A stretch of DNA of 14,884 nucleotides. Source: Gammaproteobacteria bacterium (GTDB taxonomy: Bacteria > Pseudomonadota > Gammaproteobacteria > Pseudomonadales > Azotimanducaceae). The notes under the pieces are model-generated. The model had not been told where the DNA came from and did not search any database. It saw only the letters and a list, made by a program, of their open reading frames with translations. Numbering within the stretch: the stretch's first letter is position 1; each line of letters opens with the position of its first letter. Where the stretch lies: NCBI GenBank assembly GCA_026706425.1, contig JAPOYW010000586.1:1-14884 (forward strand). The letters are read 5' to 3'. This document shows positions 1 through 6,800 of this stretch, piece by piece. The translations under genes were made by a program, and so were the position numbers.

Positions 1-41
1 CATGCGATGAAGACGGTTCCGGACCCGCCGCGCAGCTTACC

Positions 42-71
42 GGGTCATTATAGGAAGCACGCCTGGCGGCG
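42..71. repeat. Direct repeat copy A, promoter-like (-10 TATAAT on minus strand)
   Basis: This is the left copy of a near-repeat whose other copy is at 2669-2698. The first 17 bases differ at one position, the next 6 are unlike, and the last 7 (GGCGGCG) are identical, so about 24 of 30 positions match without a gap. On the minus strand the core reads CCTATAATGACCC, a perfect TATAAT (52-47). A TTGCGC sits 16 bases upstream (74-69) as a possible -35. Copy B lies 35 bases before an integrase start codon. Here a minus-strand ATG falls 39 bases downstream, at 3-1, on the edge of the window. The simplest reading is a shared promoter for a third leftward gene; a recombination (att-like) site is the alternative. 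Confidence 0.5.
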
Positions 72-100
72 CAAGCGCGCTGTTGGCGACGCTTGCGCCG
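67..100. repeat. Perfect 11-bp inverted repeat
   Basis: The arms 67-77 (CGGCGCAAGCG) and 90-100 (CGCTTGCGCCG) are perfect reverse complements around a 12-base spacer. The left arm covers the candidate -35 of the minus-strand promoter in copy A. It could be an operator or recombinase-binding site for leftward transcription, or a stem-loop. There is no T-run on either side, so it is not a standard intrinsic terminator. Confidence 0.55.
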
Positions 101-120
101 GTGGCGTTCGACGGGACGGA

Positions 121-227
121 GGTTGTCCCGGTAGTCAACAGGGGGGACCCGCGCGGCTTCGCGTAGCGCCTCGCGTTACGCGGAGCGAAGACGCGCGGGG
201 GGTGCCTGTTGACCCACCGGGGCAACC
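121..227. repeat. Long imperfect palindrome downstream of integrase
   Basis: The outer block at 121-142 (starts GGTTGTCCCGGT) matches the reverse complement of 205-227 almost completely, sharing GTCAACAGG. An inner block at about 149-161 (CCGCGCGGCTTCGC) matches the reverse complement of 187-199. The centre holds GCGTA (161-165) facing TACGC (177-181). The fold would be one long cruciform or hairpin. It starts about 50 bases past the stop codon of the downstream integrase. With no T-tract it is not a classic terminator; a recombination or attachment structure, or a remnant of a small palindromic element, are alternatives. Confidence 0.55.
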
Positions 228-275
228 GGGCCGCGTGCTCGTGCCGGCGCCACGACGACACCGGCGGCGATGCCG

Positions 276-1451
276 TCACGGATCGGACGCACCGGGTGCG
301 AGCGCCATCGCCTCGGCGATGATGCTGCCGACATGCTCGGCCGCCGCGACGAGGTGGTCGTCGGCCAGGTGCGCATAGCCGGCGGTCGTGGACTGGCGGC
401 GATGCCCGAGCAGCTTGCCGACCAGGGGCAGGTTCTCGCCGGACATGACGGCGTGACTCGCTACGGCGTGTCGCAGATCGTGGAGCCGCGCCCGGCCGAT
501 CCCGGCGTCGGCGCAGATCGCGTGCCATCGGACCCGCACCTGGTCCTGCCACCATGCGCTTCGGGCGTGCTCGGGGAACACGAACGCGTCGGGCCGCCGC
601 TCGCCGGGGAGCGCATCGAGGATCGCGCGCGCGGGCGAACCCAGCGGCACGGTGCGCGGCCCGGCCTTGGCGTCGTCGAGCTGGATCGTGTCCCGCCCGA
701 TGTTGCGCCAGCGCAGTGTCAGCACCTCGCCGCGCCGGCAACCGGTAAGCGCGAGCAGCCGGATCGCGGCGACGGTCTCGGGCCAGTCGGCGGCGCGCGC
801 GTCGAGCGCACGGCCGAGCCGTTCGAGCTCGCCGGTGTCGAGGAAGCGCGCGACCGGCTTCTTCGGGTTCATCCTGATCCCGAGACAGGGGTTGGTGCCG
901 GGCGCCCGCCATCCCCACTCCTCGGCCCGGAACATCATCGCGCGCAGGATCTCCAGCGCCCGGTTCGCCGCGCCGGGCCAGTCGCGGCTCGCGGCGTCGA
1001 ACCAGGCGGCCACGTCTTCGGGGCCGAGCATGTCGAGCCGCATGGCGCCGAAGGCGGGCAGGATGCGCGCCTTGAGATAGATGCGCACGGTCCGGCGTCC
1101 CGACGGCTTCAGGCCGGGGCCGCAACAGCGCAGATACTCGTCGGCGAAGTCCTTCACCGTCGGCGCGGCCCTCGCCTTGCGGGCCTCCTCGGCGGGATCG
1201 TCGCCCGCGCGGATACGCGCCAGCATCTCGCGGGCGCGGCGCCGCGCCTCGACCAGCGCCATCTCGCCGTGCCGGGCGATCGCCATGCGCCGGGTCCGGC
1301 CTTCGATGCGCGCCTGCACGATCCACACCTTGCGCCCGCTCGGGTGGATGCGCAGCCCGAAGCCCGGCAGCGCCCGGTCGAACAGGATGGTCTCCTTCTC
1401 GCCGGGCCGGCTGTCGCGGGCGAGCTTCGCGGTCAGGTCAACCGTCGGCAT
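276..1451 (-). CDS. Tyrosine recombinase / site-specific integrase (downstream of tandem pair)
   Basis: A 391-residue integrase of the P4-like class: DNA strand exchange for integration or excision of a mobile element. Residues about 1-95 match the N-terminal arm-binding region typical of DUF4102 integrases (LPGFGLRIHPSGRKVW). Residues 97-190 are the SAM-like core-binding domain and 200-385 the catalytic domain. The catalytic set is complete: R239 (TGCRRGE), K262 (DDAKAGPR), H324-x-x-R327 (HDLRH), H350 (LLGH) and nucleophile Y359 (TAGYAHL). The start at 1451 is supported by a very purine-rich ribosome-binding site six bases upstream, inside the previous gene, which it overlaps by 14 bases. 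The two proteins are clearly related but only moderately similar, so this is not a recent duplication. The target site is unknown. Confidence 0.93.
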   Translation of the reverse strand: MPTVDLTAKLARDSRPGEKETILFDRALPGFGLRIHPSGRKVWIVQARIEGRTRRMAIARHGEMALVEARRRAREMLARIRAGDDPAEEARKARAAPTVKDFADEYLRCCGPGLKPSGRRTVRIYLKARILPAFGAMRLDMLGPEDVAAWFDAASRDWPGAANRALEILRAMMFRAEEWGWRAPGTNPCLGIRMNPKKPVARFLDTGELERLGRALDARAADWPETVAAIRLLALTGCRRGEVLTLRWRNIGRDTIQLDDAKAGPRTVPLGSPARAILDALPGERRPDAFVFPEHARSAWWQDQVRVRWHAICADAGIGRARLHDLRHAVASHAVMSGENLPLVGKLLGHRRQSTTAGYAHLADDHLVAAAEHVGSIIAEAMALAPGASDP

Positions 1452-2634
1452 GGCCGGCCCCTCCCTCCCGCTTCCGGCCGCTTCCGGCCAGCGCCGCCTG
1501 GATGCGCCCCGAGACGCGCTCGGCGGCCTCCGCCACCGATCGGTCGGACAGGTGGACGTAGCGCTCGGTGGTCTCGACCAGGGCGTGGCCGAGCAGCTTC
1601 GCGATGGTCACCATGTCCACGCCGTTCATGGCGGCGACCGAGGCCCAACTGTGCCGGCAGTCGTGCAGGCGCACGTCGAACAGCCCGGCCTCGCGGCGGA
1701 TGCGGCCCCACTGCACGTCGATGTTCCTGATCGGCCGGGTCGGCGGGCGGCCCGGAAACAGATACGGGCAGTCCTCGCCGTAGCGCGGGATCGCATCGAT
1801 CACCGCGCGCGCGGCTCCCGACAGCCACACCGTGCGCGGCCCCGACTTCGAATCGGGAAGCATGATGCGCTTGTCCCTGATCCAGTCCCATTCGAGCGCG
1901 AGGACCTCGCCGACCCGGCAGCCGGTCAGCAGCAGCAGGCGAATGACGGCGACGACCTGCGGGCACCAGAACTCGTCGCGGGTGAGCACGGCGTTGAGCC
2001 GGGCGAACTCCTCGGGCGTGAGATAGCGTTCCTTGGGCGCCATCGGGTAGCGCCGGGTGTTCCGGCAGGGGTTGGTGTTGTGGAGGCGATACCCCCACAG
2101 TTCGGCCGTCTTCATCATCACCGACAGCACCGGCATCGCCCGGTTGGCGGTGCCGGGCCGGTTGGCCATGGAGGCGAACCAGTCCTGAACGTGCTCGACC
2201 GCGATGGCGTCCACGGTCATGTCCCCGAAGGCGGGCAGGATGACGTCGCGGATGAAGCGCCGGTTGCCCGCCAGCGTGCTCGGCTTCCAGTGACGCGCGT
2301 GACGTTCGATGAACTCCTCGGCGAACTCCGTCATGGGACGGCCGGGATATCGGGGGCCGTCCCCCGTCTCCGGCGTCTCAACCAAGGTCGTGAGCGCCCG
2401 GCGCGCCTGGTTGCGCGCCTCGGGCAGGCTCATCCGGTCGGCAGGTCCGAGGGTGACCGAACGCAGCCCGCCGTCGGGCAGCCGGCGGCGCAGGAAGAAG
2501 CGCCGGGCGCCGTTCGGGTAGATGCGCACACCGAGCCCGGAGATCGCGTCGTCCCAGACGGCATACTCCTTCTCGCGGGGCCGGGCCGCCGCGATGCGAC
2601 GGGCGAAGGAAGGGCGGGAATCTGGCTTTGCCAT
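1438..2634 (-). CDS. Tyrosine recombinase / site-specific integrase (upstream of tandem pair)
   Basis: A 398-residue integrase of the same class as its downstream neighbour. The N-terminal arm-binding domain spans about residues 10-95 (ISGLGVRIYPNGARRF), the core-binding domain about 100-190 and the catalytic domain about 205-385. The active site is complete: R240 (TGCRVGE), K263 (DSKSGPR), H324-x-x-R327 (HDCRHSW), H350 (LLGH) and Y359 (TERYVHL). The start at 2634 is preceded by AAGGAG with seven-base spacing. Promoter-like copy B (2669-2698) lies just upstream. It is first in a two-gene leftward operon. Both recombinases being intact suggests either two sites served or a cooperating pair; the sequence does not say which. 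Confidence 0.93.
   Translation of the reverse strand: MAKPDSRPSFARRIAAARPREKEYAVWDDAISGLGVRIYPNGARRFFLRRRLPDGGLRSVTLGPADRMSLPEARNQARRALTTLVETPETGDGPRYPGRPMTEFAEEFIERHARHWKPSTLAGNRRFIRDVILPAFGDMTVDAIAVEHVQDWFASMANRPGTANRAMPVLSVMMKTAELWGYRLHNTNPCRNTRRYPMAPKERYLTPEEFARLNAVLTRDEFWCPQVVAVIRLLLLTGCRVGEVLALEWDWIRDKRIMLPDSKSGPRTVWLSGAARAVIDAIPRYGEDCPYLFPGRPPTRPIRNIDVQWGRIRREAGLFDVRLHDCRHSWASVAAMNGVDMVTIAKLLGHALVETTERYVHLSDRSVAEAAERVSGRIQAALAGSGRKREGGAGHADG
1458..1469 (-). promoter_or_regulatory. Ribosome-binding site deciding the internal integrase start
   Basis: On the minus strand this reads GGGAGGGAGGGG, ending six bases before the ATG at 1451. It lies inside the last codons of the upstream integrase, whose stop codon is 14 bases past this ATG. 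The position supports translational coupling of the two recombinases. Confidence 0.7.
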
Positions 2635-2668
2635 GTGGCGGCTCCTTGGTCAGGGGCCGCGCGGCAGC

Positions 2669-2698
2669 GGGTCAATATAGGAAGCGGCCGCGGCGGCG
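2669..2698. repeat. Direct repeat copy B, promoter-like (-10 TATATT on minus strand)
   Basis: Right copy of the repeat also found at 42-71, in the same orientation and about 2.63 kb away, so the two copies bracket both integrase genes. On the minus strand the core reads CCTATATTGACCC, giving a TATATT (2679-2674) about 40 bases before the integrase start at 2634. No good -35 is visible. It fits the integrase operon promoter; an att-like role is the alternative. Confidence 0.5.
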
Positions 2699-2731
2699 AT
2701 TGCACAGGCAAGCCACGGGGCCGGAAGAGAC

Positions 2732-2743
2732 AGGGTGTACCCT
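2732..2743. repeat. Short palindrome, operator-like
   Basis: AGGGT and ACCCT are perfect reverse complements flanking a two-base centre. It lies about 98 bases upstream of the integrase start, where a repressor or excisionase could bind. No regulator gene in the window would obviously use it. Confidence 0.25.
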
Positions 2744-2836
2744 AACCCGCTCTAACTACGGAACTTTCTCTCCATCCATGCATCGGCGAGACCAGGCAGA
2801 AATTGCGCGGTACGGGCGGCAGGTGTGAAACCGCCA

Positions 2837-2851
2837 ACTTCCGCAGGAAGT
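2837..2851. repeat. Small hairpin A
   Basis: ACTTCC and GGAAGT pair perfectly around a GCA loop. Its surroundings resemble the hairpin at 3611-3627 (shared GTGAA a few bases before, then AACT, then CCGCA). Confidence 0.3.
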
Positions 2852-3252
2852 GGGAATGACCTTGTGCGAAGCACGCCGTTTCCTGATCAGCATCAACAAA
2901 CCGACAGGTGAACAGAGCCTGAGCGGCGCTTGAGCGGAATCGTCCGATCACAATGCGCGTCAAGGATGCCGTCGCGGGCGGCATGGACTCCCGGCTGCCA
3001 ATAGCTGGCGAGATTGTGGTGGCTTGGACGGTAGAATCTGCCGCTCGCTTCGCGCTACCGTGCCCACGTGCCCGCCGGTCTGTAGAAGGACCAACGGGAC
3101 TACCAGTCGACCTGCTCATCGGCGAAGTCCTCTGCGTTCGGGACCCAATTGAGGGATTTTCTTGCGATTGCAGTTGACCGCTGGCCCGCATCGCTCAGCA
3201 GCACGGCTTCTTGGTCTGTGGGCTGCGCAGCAATCTATGTGGGAGACCATTC

Positions 3253-3522
3253 ATGAAACTAGAACTCAGGAGTGTTCCGGCTGTTCCGGCTCCTCGCACC
3301 CTTCGTGAGCAAGGCGACGAGAGTCCTATCTTCGTAGTGTCGGGTTTGGCGACGGCACTATCCGAAGATCAGCACGCGATCCTGATGCGCCTCCGTCTGG
3401 TGATCAACGAAGAGGCCTGGTTTGTGCTGTCCCCTTCCGCCGCTCAACAGCTCCTGGAGCAGTTGGATGACACGCTATCAGATTACCGGGAGGCCATTGC
3501 CGCCCTGACTAGAACAGACTGA
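3253..3522 (+). CDS. Small hypothetical protein
   Basis: An 89-residue protein of unknown function. The frame is open from 3211, but the ATG at 3253 is preferred because a GGGAG lies about nine bases upstream and the extra 14 residues look like leader sequence. The N-terminus (about 1-22) is rich in proline and basic residues. Residues 26-85 have alternating hydrophobic and polar patterning that suggests a small mixed alpha/beta or helical domain (IFVVSGLATALS, LRLVINEEAWFVLSP, then an acidic helix LLEQLDDTLSDYREA). No signal peptide, membrane segment or helix-turn-helix is apparent. It stands alone, with no gene for 344 bases after it. It is in the same direction as the large ATPase gene but too far away to call an operon. 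Confidence 0.55.
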   Translation: MKLELRSVPAVPAPRTLREQGDESPIFVVSGLATALSEDQHAILMRLRLVINEEAWFVLSPSAAQQLLEQLDDTLSDYREAIAALTRTD

Positions 3523-3866
3523 TGGCGGCCCCGGGCTGAGATATCGCTGCGGTCGGGTCGTCCGGCTTTGCCAAAGCTTCGGCGAGGATTGCGGTCAGGC
3601 GTGAACCAACAACTCCCGCACGGAGTTCAGGAAGACGCTGGCTCCGCGCTCCGCTTCCCAGTGGCCAGATGGAGCCGCGAGGAGTTGGAGCCTTCGCGGC
3701 GATTGCGCGATTGCAGAGGAGGCTGTACGGCGAAACGATCTCGCACCAGCAATACTCAACATGACAGGCTTGCGCACACGACGACACAGCGGAGAATCGG
3801 GGTTCGATCCTGCCCTGCACGCGGCACGATGACTGTGTTCGAAGAACAGCCGACGGACTCCCCCGC
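3523..3866. other. Non-coding leader of the large ATPase gene
   Basis: No supported gene. Frames are open on both strands (3568-3870 plus, 3994-3509 and 3876-3595 minus), but their composition is arginine- and serine-rich and unpatterned. The stretch contains a small hairpin (3611-3627) and, at the end, a 13-codon frame (3829-3870) that overlaps the large gene's ATG. No clear sigma-70 promoter was seen. Confidence 0.5.
3611..3627. repeat. Small hairpin B
   Basis: AACTCC and GGAGTT pair perfectly around a five-base loop. It resembles hairpin A at 2837-2851 in sequence and surroundings. There is no T-run, so it is not a terminator of the 3253-3522 gene. Confidence 0.3.
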
Positions 3867-3870
3867 ATGA
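3829..3870 (+). CDS. Possible 13-residue upstream reading frame
   Basis: ATG at 3829 opens MTVFEEQPTDSPA and stops at TGA 3868-3870, sharing ATGA with the start of the large ATPase gene. Such an overlap can couple translation. Neither this ATG nor the one at 3867 has a visible ribosome-binding site. It could be chance, or the remnant of a longer N-terminus now out of frame. Confidence 0.2.
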   Translation: MTVFEEQPTDSPA

Positions 3871-6800
3871 CCCCACAACCCCAGCGCGCGGAACAGCACG
3901 GCCACCGGCCCACTCGTCTTCCCGCCGAGGACTTGACCAAGCAGGCTCGCGACGTGCTCAACCACGCCTTCGATGCCCACCGCAACCAGCTCAAGGTCTA
4001 CGAGAGCCTCCGGAACCTGAACGAGGTGGTCGGCACAGAGTACGGGGACCGCGTCCTGTACGAGTTGATCCAGAACGCACACGATGCGCACTGGGCCGAC
4101 GATCGAGGCCGTATCACCGTGCGGCTTGACGTGCGCTCGGAAACCGACGCAACGCTGTACGTCGCCAACGGCGGGCACGGCTTCCGGTCGAAGGATGTCA
4201 ACGCCATCAAGAACCTCGCAACGACCGCCAAGGAGGTCGGCGAGGGCATTGGCAATAAGGGGCTCGGCTTCAGGAGCATCGAGGCGTTGACCGACGACGT
4301 GCGGATCTTCTCGCGTCGGGGCAGGGACGATTTGGGCCGTTTCGACGGCTACTGCTTTAGGTTCGCCGCCGAGGATGAAATCGAGGACTTGTTGCGCAAG
4401 GGCGGCGTGGACGCGGCCACCGCGCGCGACGTCGCCGAAACGGTACCTCGCTACCTCGTGCCCCTACCGCTTACCGAGCAGCCGGACGAGGTCGCTGCAT
4501 ACGCCCGCCGAGGCTACCCGACCGTCATCGTTGCCCCCTTGCGCACCGCGGAGGCGGTCGAGCTAGCGAAAGATCAGATTCAGACACTCGCCGACCCCGA
4601 CGTGCCGCTTCTCCTGTTCCTAGACCGGATCGCCGAGTTCCGAATCGAGGTGGCGATGCCGGACCAACCGGTCAAGCGGCAACGACTAACCCGACGCCAA
4701 ACCGACATCGGCGACGTCCCCAGCCTCGCAGGATGCCGGCTGTTCGAGGTCCGGGTGGGCCGGGACCGGCGCTTTCTCATCGTGCAACACGAAGTGGACA
4801 GGGCGCGCGTCCTTGCTGCCGTCGAACGGAGCGTACCCAGGGCACCGCGGATCAAGCGCTGGTTAGACTGGAAGGGTCAGGCCACGGTCTCGATTGCCGT
4901 CGGGCTCTCCCCCGGGGCCATCACTGCAGGACGCTTCTACAATTTCCTGCCGATGGGCGAAGCAGCTGAAGCACCGCTGCTCGGCCACTTGGACGCGCCA
5001 TTCTTCGCGGCGATCGATCGCCGCAACGCGGACTTCGACCTACCGTTGAACGCAGTCCTGATAGAGGCCGCGGCGGAAGCGTGCGCCCATGCGGCGTTGC
5101 ACATCGTCGGGCAAGCTGACACGCCGATTCCCCAACGTACGGTCTTCGATCTCGTGGCCTGGACTGACGATCACGCAGAGGTGCTGGACTCGGCTTTCGA
5201 GGACGTCGAGACCTCGCTCGAAGATGCACCCGTCGTGCCCACGATCCCAGTCGACGACGTGCGTTGGTCAAGCCTAACCGAGGCATGGGCTTGGCCAGCT
5301 GAGAGTTACTCGCTGATGAAGGCGGCGCAGGTTGCCAAGCGCGCAAAGGCCCGACTTGTCTCGACGGACATCAAGGGCGACCGACTCCAGCGACTCGAAG
5401 CAATGGCAGAGCGGAACTACGTAGATCTCTCGCCCTCGGGAAAGCGCCTCGCCCAGTGGTCGGCGCGCTTCGCTCAGTCCCTCGCTGATAGGAAAGTGGC
5501 CGCGCGGACGTGGTCGTGGTTCTACGAGGACCTCCATCGTGTGTTCGGCGCTGCCGGCGAGAAGCTCGACGCGCTGGCTGGCAAGGAAATCATGCTCGAC
5601 CGGTCGAAGAAACTGCGGCGCGCGGGCAAGGGCGATGCCGCCTCAGGGGGCGGCGTCTTCGTCCGCATGGAATCATCGAGGCGCAGGCGAGCCAAGGACA
5701 GCGTGCCGTTGCCACCGCCCAGGCTCACCCGTCGCTACCGATTTCTCGACGAGAAGATCACGCTCCGGCGGGAGACGCTCAACGCCTTCGTCAAGGCCGG
5801 CCTCGTGCGCGAATTCGACCCCGCGGAAGCCCTCGCCGGACTCCGGTCCGTCTTGGGCGCCAAGGCCAACGCCAACCGGCGCCAGGAGGCTCTGATGTGG
5901 GCTTTCCAAGTATGGCGGATGTCCGGGGCGGGCATCCAGGAGGCGCTGCTTAGTGCCGGGCTGTGGGTGCCGACCGTGAGTGGCTGGCAACCCGCGACGC
6001 AGTCGGCCTTCTCGTCGTCTTGGACGCCGACCGGTCGGATACTTGAGAACTTCCTTGTTGAAGCGGCCGGGACGTCGGCCGACTGCCGTCAGGCGCGGGA
6101 CCGACTTCTCGTGAACTTCGCAGATTGGCCGGTTGCTCCTGGAGAGACCAGACGCCAGTGGACAGAATTCCTGACCCTGCTCGGCGTTGTGGACGGACTG
6201 CGGCCGGTCGCGGCACCTCTGCGAAGACACGGCCAAGGAGGCGTGTGGGCGAGTGAGCTGCGCAGGGGAAACCCGAAGGAAGGCCTCGATCAGGACTGGT
6301 GCTATGAAGCGTCGGACAAGTCCTTCAGAAATCCAAACACCGACTATCAGAGACGGGGGGAAGCGTGGCGGCTGCCTGGCCAGATTGAGCATGGGGAGTT
6401 ACCCCACACCGCCAAGGAGGGGTTTCAAGAGCTCGCCTTCAGGCACCTTGACGAGCACCAAGGAAAGTTCCTGACGTTTCAAATCGGCCGTTTCGAGCGC
6501 TACCAGATCCACTGGAACCTGCAGGAGCTTCCTACGCCACTCGCCACGTTCCTGCGATCCAAAGCCTGGATCGCCTCGAGTACGAATGAGGAACAGGAAC
6601 CTGGGTTCTGCAGGCCCAGCGAGTGCTGGGCGGCGCGCACCAGGCAGAACCGGCCACCGCGATTTATGCGGCGCGTGAACGACCTCGTAGCAGGTCTCTT
6701 GGAGGGCAACCGAGGGTTGGCGAACCTTGCCTTCGGCGACACCTTGAAGCTTCGGGACTGGCACAGCAAGGACACCGCGACCGCTCGGCTGCAGGAGCTG

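Larger units (their letters stand above)
2635..3252. other. Non-coding stretch between integrases and first cargo gene
   Basis: No convincing gene. A 149-codon minus-strand frame (3191-2742) and a 74-codon plus-strand frame (2953-3177) are open, but neither shows a good ribosome-binding site or protein-like composition. The stretch holds the integrase leader and promoter-like repeat (2669-2698), a GT-centred palindrome (2732-2743) and a short hairpin (2837-2851). A GGGAG ribosome-binding site (about 3240-3244) for the gene at 3253 ends it. Confidence 0.6.

Noticed and set aside
270..2745. Long plus-strand open frames (486 and 554 codons) opposite the integrases
   Set aside because: They are antisense to two complete integrases with full active sites; high GC content keeps the opposite frames open.
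2742..3191. 149-codon minus-strand frame upstream of the integrases
   Set aside because: Serine/arginine-rich, unpatterned and without a ribosome-binding site; treated as non-coding.
3801..3810. GGTTCGATCC resembling a tRNA T-arm
   Set aside because: No matching acceptor stem, anticodon arm or D-arm can be built upstream; not a tRNA, and not accepted as an att remnant.
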